Source: Flavobacteriales bacterium UBA7430 (GTDB taxonomy: Bacteria > Bacteroidota > Bacteroidia > Flavobacteriales > UBA7430). Taken from it: DNA of 64,000 nt. The notes beneath the pieces were generated by a model that worked only from the letters and a program-made list of their open reading frames with translations, was not told the DNA's origin and made no database searches. Every line of letters begins with the position of its first letter. Position 1 is the first letter of the stretch. Location of the stretch: positions 11,722-75,721 of the forward strand of contig DLQO01000037.1 in NCBI GenBank assembly GCA_002478765.1, read 5' to 3'. Positions 46,922 to 57,024 of this stretch are shown here, piece by piece. The position numbers and the translations under genes were made by a program.

Positions 46922-47458
46922 CTATATACTGAGGTGTTGGAATAATTTGCCCTGTAAATCCTTTGAAGAAACCATTGGATTTTTCACTCCCCAATCAATT
47001 TTTAATTTCGGATCATTCCATAGGAGGCACTCTTCAGATTTAGGATGGTACAAAGCGTCACATTTGTATTGAAATACGGTTTGATTTTCGAGGGATAAAA
47101 ACCCATGTGCAAACCCTGCGGGTATCCAGAGCATGTTGCCTTGCTCGCTACTGAGTTTTAGTTTGAAATGCTTACCGAAAGTTTTCGATTGTGATCGCAA
47201 GTCAACAACGACATCCAATGCACTCCCTCGTGTAACTCGAACAAGCTTGCCCTGACCGTGTGGATCTCTCTGAAAATGCAAGCCTCTGAGCACATTTTCA
47301 TGAGAAACGGATTGATTATCTTGAACAAATGAAATGTCAAGGTTCAATCTTTTGAATGCATCTTGATTCCAGCTTTCTAAGAAAGTACCCCTTTCATCCT
47401 TGTAAAGCTTGGGTTGAAGAACGATTAATCCTTCAAATCCTGTTTCTTGTATTTGCAT
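46922..47458 (-). CDS. rfbC: dTDP-4-dehydrorhamnose 3,5-epimerase
   Basis: A 178-residue cupin enzyme of dTDP-L-rhamnose synthesis. Visible motifs are YKDERGTFLESWNQDAF at the N-terminus, FVQDNQSVSHENVLRGLHFQ with the catalytic His and Arg, and MLWIPAGFAHGFLSLE. The other rml genes are not in this window, so it stands apart from a sugar cluster. It lies between the RsmI-like gene and uvrA on the same strand. Confidence 0.94.
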   Translation of the reverse strand: MQIQETGFEGLIVLQPKLYKDERGTFLESWNQDAFKRLNLDISFVQDNQSVSHENVLRGLHFQRDPHGQGKLVRVTRGSALDVVVDLRSQSKTFGKHFKLKLSSEQGNMLWIPAGFAHGFLSLENQTVFQYKCDALYHPKSEECLLWNDPKLKIDWGVKNPMVSSKDLQGKLFQHLSI

Positions 47459-47518
47459 ATTTTGATAAATGTTGCAAGTTACAGATTATAACTCAAGGAT
47501 TAAAAACAAAATGGGTCC

Positions 47519-48232
47519 TTATTGTGCTTCGAGAAGAAAGATGCAAGGTCTTTTATGTAGGTCTGGTTTTTTGCTTTTTCTCCATTCGTCAATTGTCTTT
47601 GTTTTGATGTACTCAGAATTTAGACTCATGTCACAAGCGATGCAGAGTTTGGTTTGATTGTGGAGGTTTTGAAGGAGTGCTTCTAGGAGTTTATTATTCC
47701 TGTATGGAGTTTCAATGAATAGCTGAGTTTGATGATTTATTTTAGAAGTTTGCTCCAGATCCTTAAGTCTTTTTTTAACATCCTGTTTATCTATGGGCAG
47801 GTAGCCATGAAACGTAAATGATTGCCCATTCATTCCGCTTGCCATCAAAGATAAAAGGATTGATGATGGGCCTACCAGTGGAATGATTTGAATATCTTCT
47901 TTATGTGCAATATTTGTGATTTCAGCTCCTGGGTCTGCAATACCTGGGCATCCAGCTTCCGAAATCAGTCCAATATCTTTACCATCTCTGCAACTGTTTA
48001 AAAATCCAAAAAGTTCATGAACATCAGTATGTTTATTCAACACATGAATTTTTAAGGAGCTTTGTGGCGTGGGAATTTCCATTAACTTTAAAAAAGCTCT
48101 TGCTGTTTTGCTGTTCTCAACGATAAACTCATCCAGCATGCCGATCGTTTCTTTTACGGATTTTGGTAAAACTTTTAGAGGGTCGCAGTCTCCTAGGGTT
48201 GTGGGAATCATGTACAATCTACCTTGTGCCAT
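47519..48232 (-). CDS. RsmI-family SAM-dependent methyltransferase
   Basis: A 237-residue tetrapyrrole-methylase-fold protein. It contains the RsmI-like signature ISEAGCPGIADPG, the loop PLVGPSSILLSLMASGMNGQ and FIETPYRNNKLLE. E. coli RsmI 2'-O-methylates C1402 of 16S rRNA. Bacteroidota often carry this shorter paralogue in addition, so the substrate is not certain. Its start overlaps the phosphatase stop by 14 nt. Confidence 0.87.
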   Translation of the reverse strand: MAQGRLYMIPTTLGDCDPLKVLPKSVKETIGMLDEFIVENSKTARAFLKLMEIPTPQSSLKIHVLNKHTDVHELFGFLNSCRDGKDIGLISEAGCPGIADPGAEITNIAHKEDIQIIPLVGPSSILLSLMASGMNGQSFTFHGYLPIDKQDVKKRLKDLEQTSKINHQTQLFIETPYRNNKLLEALLQNLHNQTKLCIACDMSLNSEYIKTKTIDEWRKSKKPDLHKRPCIFLLEAQ

Positions 48233-48698
48233 TTAATTCTAATTCAAGTTGATTCTTAATGATTTCACAAGCTTCGTTTAGCAGGTCAAATACTTGCTTA
48301 AACCCATCATCTCCTCCGTAGTATGGGTCGGGAACATCTTTGTTGCTTCCGGGCTTGGATGCATTTAATATCATTTTAACCTTACCCCTTTGCGCATCGT
48401 TTACGGCCAACTTTAGCGTGTTTTCGTAGTTGGATTGATCCATGACGTAAATCGTGTCAAATTCAATCAAATCACTTTGCTTTAGAGCTCTAGCTTTTTG
48501 ATTTTTAATTTCTATTCGATTAATACTTGCGATATTTTGTGACCTTGGGTCAGGGGCTTTGCCTATATGGTATGCAGCAGTTCCTGCTGAATCTACATCT
48601 ACTGCTAAGGATTTACATTTGTTGGATAGTATTCCTTCGGCCAACGGAGATCTGCATATGTTCCCGAGGCATACCATTAAGATTTTCTTTTTTTTCAT
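48219..48698 (-). CDS. low-molecular-weight protein-tyrosine phosphatase
   Basis: A 159-residue LMW-PTP. The P-loop CLGNICRSPLAEG contains the nucleophilic Cys and the Arg, and the general acid Asp is in DPYYGGDDGF. The dnaA terminator ends at the start codon side of this gene: its T-run (complement of 48701-48707) finishes 3 nt before the ATG at 48698, so expression depends on read-through or on a promoter inside the end of dnaA. Confidence 0.94.
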   Translation of the reverse strand: MKKKKILMVCLGNICRSPLAEGILSNKCKSLAVDVDSAGTAAYHIGKAPDPRSQNIASINRIEIKNQKARALKQSDLIEFDTIYVMDQSNYENTLKLAVNDAQRGKVKMILNASKPGSNKDVPDPYYGGDDGFKQVFDLLNEACEIIKNQLELELNGTR

Positions 48699-48700
48699 GA

Positions 48701-48727
48701 AAAAAAAGCAGGAATAAATTCCTGCTT
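48701..48727 (-). terminator. rho-independent terminator after dnaA
   Basis: On the minus strand AAGCAGGAA (48719-48727) pairs with TTCCTGCTT (48706-48714) around a 4-base loop, followed by a T-run. The dnaA stop is 8 nt upstream, and the next gene on the strand starts 3 nt beyond the T-run. Confidence 0.9.
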
Positions 48728-48734
48728 GTATGTA

Positions 48735-50171
48735 TTAGAGTTGTTGTAGTTCTAATTTTTTACTAAGATCGTCAACGTAGGATCGAAATTGTTTATCAGT
48801 GTCTACAAGATTGTTTACCGTTTTACAGGCATGAAGTACTGTAGCGTGATCTTTTCCTCCACACTGAGCTCCTATGCTAGCCAATGAAGATTTGGTTAGT
48901 TTCTTAGAGAAGAACATAGCCAGTTGTCTTGCTTGAACGATACGTCTCTTTCTTGTTTTCGAGTTTAAAACTTCTAAGCTTAGGTCAAAGTAATCGCAAA
49001 TAACTTTCTGAATGTAGTCTATAGAAACTTCTCGAGTTGTGTTTTTCACAAAGCGGTCAATCATTTCTTTTGCAAGACTCAAATTAATATCTCTCTTGTT
49101 CAATGAAGATTGAGCTAGAAGAGATATTAGAGCGCCCTCTAGTTCGCGAACATTTGATGTAATGCTATACGCAAGATACTCAATAACATCTTCTGGCATT
49201 TCAATGCCGTCAGTGTATAGTTTTTTCTTTAGAATGGTTATTCTTGTTTGCAGACTTGGTGTTTGTAGGTCTGCTGAGAGGCCCCATTTAAATCGAGAAA
49301 GCAACCTTTGCTCCATACCTTGAAGGTCAACAGGCGCTCTGTCCGATGTAAGAATAAGCTGCTTGCCTTGCTGATGAAGGTGATTGAATATGTGGAAGAA
49401 AACGTCTTGTGTTTTTTCTTTTCCAGCAAAAAATTGGACATCATCAATAATCAAGACATCAATCATTTGATAGAAATGAACAAAGTCATTTCTGGTGTTG
49501 TTTCTTATAGAGTCAATAAATTGTTGTGTAAATTTTTCGGCAGAAACATAAAGCACCGTTTTGTCAGGGTAACTGTCTTTAATTTCAATACCTATCGCAT
49601 GGGCCAAGTGAGTTTTTCCCAGTCCAACTCCTCCATATAATAGCAATGGATTGAAGGAGGTACCTCCAGGATTGTTACCTACAGCGTAACTTGCTGAGCG
49701 AGCCAATCGATTGCAATCTCCCTCAATAAAGTTTTCAAAGCTGTAATTAGGGTTTAATTGCGATTCTATATTAACCTTCTTTAGCCCAGGAATTACAAAT
49801 GGGTTTTTCACACCGGCAGCTGCAATTTCAACTGGAACTGCTACTTTGGGGTTGTTTATAGGAGGTCTGTTGTTGCTGGGTATCTTTACTGTATAAGGAT
49901 TGCTATTTCCGTACGTGTTTTCCATTACGATGGTGTACACTAATTTAGCTTCTTCTCCAAGCTCTTTTCCTACTGCAGTTTTTAGTAATTTGATGTAGTG
50001 TTCCTCAATCCATTCGTAGAAAAATTTACTTGGAACTTGGATGTTGAGCGTACGCCCTTTAAGTTTGATCGGCTGAATTGGTAAAAACCAAGTTTTAAAA
50101 CTTTGTTCAGAGATGTTATCCTTTATAAAAGTCAAGCAATTTCCCCATACGAGTTCAGGTGTATTTTTCAT
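48735..50171 (-). CDS. dnaA: chromosomal replication initiator DnaA
   Basis: DnaA opens the origin. The 478-residue protein has an N-terminal DnaB/DiaA-interaction domain (1-90), a linker, the AAA+ domain with Walker A LLYGGVGLGKTHLAHA and Walker B VLIIDDVQF, and the C-terminal DnaA-box-binding domain with the signature GGKDHATVLHACKTV. No dnaN or rpmH is adjacent, and the 273 bp upstream region has at most one near-match to a DnaA box, so the origin is not evident here. Confidence 0.98.
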   Translation of the reverse strand: MKNTPELVWGNCLTFIKDNISEQSFKTWFLPIQPIKLKGRTLNIQVPSKFFYEWIEEHYIKLLKTAVGKELGEEAKLVYTIVMENTYGNSNPYTVKIPSNNRPPINNPKVAVPVEIAAAGVKNPFVIPGLKKVNIESQLNPNYSFENFIEGDCNRLARSASYAVGNNPGGTSFNPLLLYGGVGLGKTHLAHAIGIEIKDSYPDKTVLYVSAEKFTQQFIDSIRNNTRNDFVHFYQMIDVLIIDDVQFFAGKEKTQDVFFHIFNHLHQQGKQLILTSDRAPVDLQGMEQRLLSRFKWGLSADLQTPSLQTRITILKKKLYTDGIEMPEDVIEYLAYSITSNVRELEGALISLLAQSSLNKRDINLSLAKEMIDRFVKNTTREVSIDYIQKVICDYFDLSLEVLNSKTRKRRIVQARQLAMFFSKKLTKSSLASIGAQCGGKDHATVLHACKTVNNLVDTDKQFRSYVDDLSKKLELQQL

Positions 50172-50379
50172 TTATGAGTTGACAATTTAAAGGGTTTCGT
50201 ACCGTGTTTAATTTGGTCCTATTTTTAGTGCTTTACGCTGAGACAAATGTGTGAACAAAAAAGTTAAGAAAAAAATGAAATTGCTATTGATAATTAACTT
50301 TCTTTTTCATAACTAGAGTTTGTTGTTGTATTAAAGAAGTTAGATAATTTGAGATTTTTACTTTTTGAATTTGATGCCT

Positions 50380-50387
50380 TATTTTTG
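50380..50387 (+). promoter_or_regulatory. possible -7 promoter element of the thioesterase gene
   Basis: TATTTTTG fits TAnnTTTG, 57 nt before the ATG at 50445. No TTG lies at the standard 19-21 bp spacing, so the call is weak. Confidence 0.35.
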
Positions 50388-50444
50388 AATCTTTTACGAC
50401 TTCATTTTTGTTTGTTAAATTAAATCATCATGCCAGTTTAAATT

Positions 50445-50870
50445 ATGTTAGAACATGAATTAACCTTTAGAGTTTTGTATTCAGATACAGATAAGATGGG
50501 GTATATGTATTACGGCAGGTACGCTAAGTACTTGGAAATGGGTAGAGTAGAGCTCTTAAGAACTTTGGGCTTATCTTACAAGCTTATGGAAGATAACGGT
50601 TTGATAATGCCTGTGTTAGACTTAAAGTTAAAGTACATTAAGCCGCTGTATTACGATGAGGAAATAATCCTAAAGACCAAAGTAACGAAAAGACCAAGCT
50701 CCAGAATTCACTTTGAATATGAGTTGATTAACCCTGAAGGAATGTTAACCACTAAGGCTGAAACAACTTTGGTTTTTGTTGATAGAGACACTAGAAAACC
50801 TTGTTTAATTCCCGATGATTTCAATCAAAAAGTTACTCTTTATTTTGACGAACATTTAGGTGAGAATTAG
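50445..50870 (+). CDS. acyl-CoA thioesterase (YbgC/4HBT family)
   Basis: A 141-residue hotdog-fold thioesterase. The active-site region is YSDTDKMGYMYYGRYAKYLEMGR, matching the D-x-x-G-x-x-x-x-x-x-Y pattern of YbgC-like enzymes with the catalytic Asp. These hydrolyse short- or medium-chain acyl-CoA. It is a single gene that ends in a bidirectional terminator shared with the transketolase unit. Confidence 0.9.
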   Translation: MLEHELTFRVLYSDTDKMGYMYYGRYAKYLEMGRVELLRTLGLSYKLMEDNGLIMPVLDLKLKYIKPLYYDEEIILKTKVTKRPSSRIHFEYELINPEGMLTTKAETTLVFVDRDTRKPCLIPDDFNQKVTLYFDEHLGEN

Positions 50871-50916
50871 GGGGTGTAAACTTTGATATTACTTCGCTTT
50901 AAAAGTGGTTGTTTGT

Positions 50917-50951
50917 AAAAAAAAAGAGAGGCTAGAACCTCTCTTTTTTTT
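50917..50951. terminator. bidirectional rho-independent terminator
   Basis: Stem GAGAGG/CCTCTC around CTAGAA, flanked by a run of A on the left and T on the right. It separates the thioesterase gene from the convergent transketolase genes. Confidence 0.88.
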
Positions 50952-50972
50952 GAAATCTTTTAATGCAATGTT

Positions 50973-51926
50973 TTACTTACGTTTGATTACTTTTTCAACG
51001 GATTTAACAATGTCTGTACGAGTTAATCCGTACTTCTCCATAAGAAGCGCAGGAATACCTGATTCACCAAAGCTGTCGTTTACTGCAACCATTTCCAGAG
51101 GGGTAGGGTTTTTGCGAGCCAATAATTGAGCCACACCATCACCTAACCCGCCATTCATTTGGTGTTCCTCAGCAGTTACCACGCACCCTGTCTTTTCTGC
51201 AGATTTTAAAATAGCTTCTGCATCTAAAGGTTTAATGGTATGAATGTTAATTATTTCTGCATCAATACCCATGTCAGCAAGGATATGGCCTGCTTCAATA
51301 GCTTCCCAAACTAGGTGACCAGTGGCAATGATGGTTACATCTGCACCTTCATTAAGCATTACTGCTTCACCAATTTTAAATTCTTGATCAGCAGGAGTGA
51401 AGACCGGCATTTTAGGACGTCCAAAACGTAGGTAAACTGGCCCTTCATATTCTGCTATGGCCAAAGTAGCAGCCTTTGTTTGATTGTAGTCACATGGATT
51501 GATAACAACCATTCCAGGTAACATTTTCATCATACCGATATCTTCCAGTACTTGATGTGTAGCACCATCTTCACCAAGAGTTAACCCGGCATGAGAAGCA
51601 CATATTTTAACATTCTTATTGGAGTATGCTATCGATTGCCTTACTTGATCATAAACTCTTGATGTTGCAAAATTTGCAAAGGTTCCAGTAAAAGGAATCT
51701 TTCCACCAATTGTCATACCCGCAGCCATACTCATCATATTGGCTTCGGAAATTCCAACTTGGAAAAATCGCTCTGGGAATTCATTTTCGAAAGCATTCAT
51801 CTTTAATGAACCCGTAAGATCGGCACATAAGCCAATTACATTTTCATTTTTTTGAGCAGCTTCTAGGAGTCCAGCGCCAAATCCCGAACGCGTATCTTTT
51901 GTTTCTGTGTATGTATATTTTTTCAT
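50973..51926 (-). CDS. transketolase, C-terminal subunit
   Basis: The C-terminal half of a split transketolase (317 residues): a pyrimidine-binding domain with FPERFFQVGISEANMMSMAAG and the catalytic Glu in that segment, then the transketolase C domain (VTAEEHQMNGGLGDGVAQLL). Together with the upstream subunit it moves two-carbon ketol units in the pentose phosphate pathway. Starts 12 nt after the N subunit stops. Confidence 0.93.
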   Translation of the reverse strand: MKKYTYTETKDTRSGFGAGLLEAAQKNENVIGLCADLTGSLKMNAFENEFPERFFQVGISEANMMSMAAGMTIGGKIPFTGTFANFATSRVYDQVRQSIAYSNKNVKICASHAGLTLGEDGATHQVLEDIGMMKMLPGMVVINPCDYNQTKAATLAIAEYEGPVYLRFGRPKMPVFTPADQEFKIGEAVMLNEGADVTIIATGHLVWEAIEAGHILADMGIDAEIINIHTIKPLDAEAILKSAEKTGCVVTAEEHQMNGGLGDGVAQLLARKNPTPLEMVAVNDSFGESGIPALLMEKYGLTRTDIVKSVEKVIKRK

Positions 51927-51938
51927 CTGAGGGGCTTT

Positions 51939-52784
51939 TTAGTAGTCTCCTAATGTTTCTTTATTTTGTGCTAATGCAACAGCTAGTTCTTCGTCATTAG
52001 GAGCTACACCGTGCCATTTGTGTGAGCCCATCATATAATCGACTCCATTTCCCATTTCGGTATGAAGTAAAATACAAACGGGTTTTCCTTTCCCAGTTCT
52101 AGATTTTGCTTCTTCTAAAGCGGCAACAACCTTTGTCATGTTGTTTCCTTCTTTTACAATCAATACGTCGAAGCCAAATGCTAAAAATTTAGCTTCTAGA
52201 CTCCCCATATTCAATACTTCATCAGTACTTCCATCTATTTGTTGTCCATTAAGATCAATCGTACAAATTAAGTTGTCAACTTTTTTTGCAGAAGCGTACA
52301 TAGCTGCTTCCCAAATTTGACCTTCTTGCAATTCACCATCTCCATGAAGAGAGTAAACAATACGGTCATCGTCATTCAACTTTTTGGTTACCGCTGCACC
52401 TGCAGCAACAGACATACCTTGTCCAAGAGAACCGGAAGCTATTCGCACCCCCGGAAGTCCCTCATGAGTCGTAGGATGACCTTGCAGTCGGGAGTCGATT
52501 TTTCGGAATGTAGCTAACTCAGAGACATTAAAATATCCTGAATGTGCCAAAACACTATAAAATACAGGGGATATGTGACCGTTAGACAAGAAAAATAAAT
52601 CTTCGCCTTTTCCATCCATGTTGAAGGAGGAATCGTGTTTCATAATTTCGAAGTACAGAGCGACTAGAAATTCAGTACAACCTAATGATCCACCAGGATG
52701 TCCGGAATTATTTGCATGAACCATGCGTACAATGTCTCTGCGGACTTGACTTACAGTTTGTTCGAGTTTTTGGATGTTTGCCAT
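51939..52784 (-). CDS. transketolase, N-terminal subunit
   Basis: The thiamine-diphosphate-binding half of split transketolase. It has HANNSGHPGGSLGCTEFL at the N-terminus, GHISPVFYSVLAHSGYF, and the ThDP/metal motif GDGELQEGQIWEAAMYA with NLICTIDLNGQQIDG. The ORF is open to 52811, but the nine extra residues are basic and unlike the family; Met at 52784 (281 residues) is preferred. Its cofactor links it to the TPP-controlled thiamine uptake gene. Confidence 0.93.
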   Translation of the reverse strand: MANIQKLEQTVSQVRRDIVRMVHANNSGHPGGSLGCTEFLVALYFEIMKHDSSFNMDGKGEDLFFLSNGHISPVFYSVLAHSGYFNVSELATFRKIDSRLQGHPTTHEGLPGVRIASGSLGQGMSVAAGAAVTKKLNDDDRIVYSLHGDGELQEGQIWEAAMYASAKKVDNLICTIDLNGQQIDGSTDEVLNMGSLEAKFLAFGFDVLIVKEGNNMTKVVAALEEAKSRTGKGKPVCILLHTEMGNGVDYMMGSHKWHGVAPNDEELAVALAQNKETLGDY

Positions 52785-52935
52785 GAGCTTTTTAGAAAAT
52801 TTTCGAACCAAAAATACAATAAAAAAGAAGATATGGAAGTTTTAGATAATACGATTTTGTGCCCTCCACCAATCAAATCTAAAACTTGCCTAAAAAGGCT
52901 TGTGTTGTTTGATTTAATTTACCTTATTATTTGCT

Positions 52936-53385
52936 TTAGAGAGCGTCTATTATTTCTGTACTCAAGAGCGCCCATACGAAGTATCTAATGAGTCGCCCAA
53001 CAAACATGAAAATGCCTGTTTTTAAGATGGAACTCCTCATAATACCTAAACTAATCAATATGATTGACCCTAAAATAGGGATCCAACAAAACAGTGCCAG
53101 TAGTTCACTTGGGAGTTTATCTTTCCATGCAAATTTTTTGAATTTGACGGGGTTTATCTTCAGGTATTTCTCAATCAAGTCCCATCTTGTATAATAGCCC
53201 ATGAAGAAAGCCGTATAACCTCCAAGCCAATTTCCGAACGTAGCAACAAGGACCAAAGGAATGAGAGGGAAACCCTGGTATAAGAGAATGCCAAGTAATA
53301 TTTCGGCTCCAAAAGGGATGACCGAACCGGCTAAAAAAGCTGCAGTAAACAACCCCCAATACCCATATGAAGCCCATGATTCCAT
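52936..53385 (-). CDS. YqaA/DedA-like (SNARE-associated) membrane protein
   Basis: A small membrane protein with several hydrophobic segments and the pattern AGSVIPFGAEILLGILLYQGFP near the N-terminus and ATFGNWLGGYTAFFMGYY, typical of YqaA-type proteins distantly related to DedA. The ORF is open to 53460, but the first 25 residues are polar; Met at 53385 (149 residues) is preferred and matches the family start. The role of YqaA is not known. Divergent from icmF. Confidence 0.82.
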   Translation of the reverse strand: MESWASYGYWGLFTAAFLAGSVIPFGAEILLGILLYQGFPLIPLVLVATFGNWLGGYTAFFMGYYTRWDLIEKYLKINPVKFKKFAWKDKLPSELLALFCWIPILGSIILISLGIMRSSILKTGIFMFVGRLIRYFVWALLSTEIIDAL

Positions 53386-53482
53386 GCGCACAAAGGTATA
53401 CAATTTTGTAAATTGCTTTTCATTTCTATTTTGTATTTTTACATGGATTATAATATACATATAATAAAATAATTTTTCAATT

Positions 53483-56400
53483 ATGGAGACAATACGCGCC
53501 TATACATCAAAAAATAAAATTAGAATTGTTACTGCTGCTTCCTTGTTTGATGGTCACGATGCGGCGATCAACATCATGCGTAGAATCATTCAAGCTACTG
53601 GTGTTGAAGTTATTCACCTTGGTCATGATCGTTCTGTTGAAGAAGTAGTTAATACAGCCATTCAGGAAGATGTTAATTCGATAGCGATGACCTCCTATCA
53701 GGGAGGGCATATTGAATATTTCAAGTACATGTATGAATTACTTCAGGAAAAAGGTGCTGGACACATTCGCATATTTGCCGGCGGTGGGGGTGTGATTCTA
53801 CCGAATGAGATTAAAGACTTAATGGATTATGGCATCACAAGAATATATTCTCCAGATGATGGACGTGAGATGGGATTACAAGGTATGATTAATGATCTTG
53901 TAAAAAAGAGTGACTTTGCAACCGGAGAGTTTCTTCCTAAGGAGTCTATCAAAATGATACGTAAAAAGGACAAAAGAACGATAGCACAGACCATATCAGC
54001 AGCAGAAAATTTTCCGGATAAACATCACGATATATTAAGTCAAATTCGAAAACTTTCTACAAAAAATAGTGTTCCTGTTTTGGGAATTACCGGAACGGGA
54101 GGCGCCGGAAAATCTTCTCTTGTTGATGAGTTGGTTCGTCGTTTTTTAATTGACTTTAGGGATAAACAAATTGCCATCATATCAATAGATCCATCTAAAA
54201 GAAAGACTGGGGGTGCATTGTTGGGTGATCGTATTCGCATGAATGCCATTAATGACGATCGTGTTTACATGCGTTCTTTGGCAACACGTCAATCTAATTT
54301 GTCACTGTCAAAGCATGTATCTGAAGCTTTAGAAGTTTTAAAAGCTGCGAATTTTGATATGATTATTCTTGAGACTTCAGGTATTGGTCAGTCCGACACA
54401 GAAATTGAAGAGTTTTCGGATGTGAGTTTGTATGTAATGACTCCTGAATACGGAGCAGCAACTCAGTTGGAGAAGATCGATATGTTAGATTTTGCTGACG
54501 TAATCGCTTTGAATAAATTTGATAAACGTGGCGCTTTAGATGCCCTTCGTGATGTAAAGAAACAATACAAGCGCAATCATAATTTATGGGAAACGGATGA
54601 TGCAAGTCTCCCGGTGTATGGTACCATAGCATCTCAGTTTAATGATCCGGGCATGAATTCTCTATATCGCGCTCTTATTGTTAAGTTACAGGAGAAGACT
54701 GGTGCACATTTGAGTTCCAATTTTTCACCAACGAAAGAAGTTTCTGAGAAAATGTTTATTATCCCACCCCAACGAGTACGCTATCTTTCTGAAATCGCAG
54801 ATAACAATCGAGCATATGATACGTGGGTTGATCAGCAAGTTGAAGTAGCTCAAAAATTATACGCACTCAATGAGTCTTTGGTGACGATTAGAAATACGGA
54901 TTCAAAAAATCAAGATTTACTTGTTGATGGTCTACAAGAAGCATTCGATAAACTCGTCTTGAATTTGGACCCTAAGAATATGCTCACCATAAAAAGGTGG
55001 AAGGATAAGGTTGAAAAATACAAAGCTCCAGTTTATTCCTTCAACGTAAGAAATAAAGTATTGAATGTTAACACACACACAGAATCATTGTCTCATATTC
55101 AAATCCCTAAAATTTCATTACCTAAGTACAGCGGATGGGGTGATATCCTTCGTTGGTCACTTCAGGAAAATGTACCTGGAGAATTTCCGTTTACTTCGGG
55201 CTTGTTTCCTTTCAAAAGGGAAGGAGAAGATCCAACTCGAATGTTTGCGGGCGAAGGGGGCCCTGAAAGAACCAATCGTCGATTTCATTACGTCAGTTTA
55301 GGATTGCCAGCAAAGCGTCTTTCTACAGCTTTTGATTCGGTTACTTTGTATGGTAATGATCCTGACTATCGTCCTGATATTTATGGGAAGATTGGTAATG
55401 CTGGAGTTTCTATTTGTTGTTTGGATGATGCTAAAAAATTGTATTCCGGTTTTGACTTGTGTGCTTCAAGTACTTCAGTTTCGATGACCATCAACGGTCC
55501 CGCACCGATGCTGTTGGCTTTTTTTATGAATGCTGCCATTGATCAGCAATGTGAGCTGTATATTAAGGCAGAGGGCTTAGATGAAGATGTTGAAACTAAA
55601 ATAGGTGAGATATTCAAAAATAGAGGTGTTTCAAGGCCCGTCTATCAAGGAGATTTACCGGAAGGTAATGATGGGTTAGGTTTAATGTTACTGGGAGTTA
55701 CGGGAGATTTAGTTCTTCCGAAGAATGTGTACAATGACATCAAGAAACGTACTTTGTCTCAGGTTAGAGGTACCGTTCAAGCTGATATATTAAAAGAGGA
55801 TCAGGCACAAAACACCTGTATATTTTCAACAGAATTCGCATTGCGTTTGATGGGAGATGTTCAAGAGTATTTTATTCAGCATGCCATTCGTAATTTTTAT
55901 TCAGTATCTATCTCTGGTTACCACATTGCAGAAGCAGGTGCAAACCCCATAACGCAATTAGCCTTTACATTGAGTAATGGTTTTACTTATGTTGAGTATT
56001 ATTTGAGCCGTGGGATGGATATTGATGACTTTGGGCCCAATTTATCTTTCTTTTTCTCCAACGGTATCGATCCAGAATATTCTGTCATCGGAAGGGTTGC
56101 TCGAAAAATTTGGTCAAAAGCAATGAAGAATAAATATGGAGCAGGACCTCGAGCTCAAAAATTAAAGTACCACATACAAACCTCAGGCCGATCTTTACAT
56201 GCACAAGAAATTGATTTTAACGACATACGTACCACGCTACAGGCTTTGTACGCGATTTACGACAATTGCAACTCTCTTCATACCAATGCATATGATGAGG
56301 CGATTACAACACCTACAGAAGATTCTGTGCGTAGAGCGATGGCCATACAGTTGATCATCAATCGGGAGTTGGGACTTGCAAAAAATGAAAATCCAATTCA

Positions 56401-56866
56401 GGGTTCTTTTATTATAGAGGAGCTTACAGATCTTGTAGAGGCCTCGGTATTAGAAGAGTTCGATCGTATAAACGAAAGAGGCGGTGTTTTGGGGTCTATG
56501 GAGACGATGTATCAGCGAGGAAAAATTCAAGAAGAGAGTCTTCACTACGAGACTTTAAAACATTCTGGAGCCTACCCAATTATTGGAGTAAACACCTTTT
56601 TAAGTTCCAAGGGTTCGCCGACAATAATACCTACAGAAGTAATTCGAGCAACCAAGCAGGAAAAGGAGTATCAGATCGACATGCTTAATGATCTATTGAG
56701 TGCTCACCAAACATCGAGTTCCAAATCACTCAAAAACCTACAAGCTAATGCCTTACAAAATAAAAATATATTTTCTGAAATGATGGAAGTTGCTAAATCT
56801 TGTTCTTTAGGACAGATGACTTCAGCCTTATTTGATGTGGGAGGGCAGTATCGCCGTAATATGTAA
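53483..56866 (+). CDS. icmF: fused isobutyryl-CoA-type mutase IcmF
   Basis: A 1127-residue B12 enzyme that isomerises branched and straight acyl-CoAs. The N-terminal cobalamin domain has DGHDAA with the cobalt-ligating His25. The MeaI-type GTPase chaperone follows (Walker [12 protein letters not shown], 201-211), then the mutase domain from about 560 ([55 protein letters not shown]). The single-chain order (B12, GTPase, mutase) is diagnostic for IcmF rather than for methylmalonyl-CoA mutase. Its role is probably in branched-chain amino acid or fatty acid breakdown. A strong terminator follows. Confidence 0.94.
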   Translation: METIRAYTSKNKIRIVTAASLFDGHDAAINIMRRIIQATGVEVIHLGHDRSVEEVVNTAIQEDVNSIAMTSYQGGHIEYFKYMYELLQEKGAGHIRIFAGGGGVILPNEIKDLMDYGITRIYSPDDGREMGLQGMINDLVKKSDFATGEFLPKESIKMIRKKDKRTIAQTISAAENFPDKHHDILSQIRKLSTKNSVPVLGITGTGGAGKSSLVDELVRRFLIDFRDKQIAIISIDPSKRKTGGALLGDRIRMNAINDDRVYMRSLATRQSNLSLSKHVSEALEVLKAANFDMIILETSGIGQSDTEIEEFSDVSLYVMTPEYGAATQLEKIDMLDFADVIALNKFDKRGALDALRDVKKQYKRNHNLWETDDASLPVYGTIASQFNDPGMNSLYRALIVKLQEKTGAHLSSNFSPTKEVSEKMFIIPPQRVRYLSEIADNNRAYDTWVDQQVEVAQKLYALNESLVTIRNTDSKNQDLLVDGLQEAFDKLVLNLDPKNMLTIKRWKDKVEKYKAPVYSFNVRNKVLNVNTHTESLSHIQIPKISLPKYSGWGDILRWSLQENVPGEFPFTSGLFPFKREGEDPTRMFAGEGGPERTNRRFHYVSLGLPAKRLSTAFDSVTLYGNDPDYRPDIYGKIGNAGVSICCLDDAKKLYSGFDLCASSTSVSMTINGPAPMLLAFFMNAAIDQQCELYIKAEGLDEDVETKIGEIFKNRGVSRPVYQGDLPEGNDGLGLMLLGVTGDLVLPKNVYNDIKKRTLSQVRGTVQADILKEDQAQNTCIFSTEFALRLMGDVQEYFIQHAIRNFYSVSISGYHIAEAGANPITQLAFTLSNGFTYVEYYLSRGMDIDDFGPNLSFFFSNGIDPEYSVIGRVARKIWSKAMKNKYGAGPRAQKLKYHIQTSGRSLHAQEIDFNDIRTTLQALYAIYDNCNSLHTNAYDEAITTPTEDSVRRAMAIQLIINRELGLAKNENPIQGSFIIEELTDLVEASVLEEFDRINERGGVLGSMETMYQRGKIQEESLHYETLKHSGAYPIIGVNTFLSSKGSPTIIPTEVIRATKQEKEYQIDMLNDLLSAHQTSSSKSLKNLQANALQNKNIFSEMMEVAKSCSLGQMTSALFDVGGQYRRNM

Positions 56867-56886
56867 TTGTATTCTAGACTTTCCTA

Positions 56887-56915
56887 AACCACCTTTTTTA
56901 AGGTGGTTTTTTTTA
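56887..56915 (+). terminator. rho-independent terminator after icmF
   Basis: Stem ACCACCTT/AAGGTGGT with a TTTT loop, followed by TTTTTTTT. It sits about 20 nt past the icmF stop. Confidence 0.92.
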
Positions 56916-57024
56916 TACTAAACCAATCATATAATTTATACAACATAATTAAGTATCTAGAAAAGTATTTTAGTATATTGCAATGTATTTAATGTTTAAA
57001 TGCAAGAACTAATTCCCCCCTCGA

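Noticed and set aside
50172..50444. Replication origin next to dnaA
   Set aside because: Only one near-match to a DnaA box (TGTGAACAA) is seen, with no box cluster, and neither dnaN nor rpmH is adjacent.
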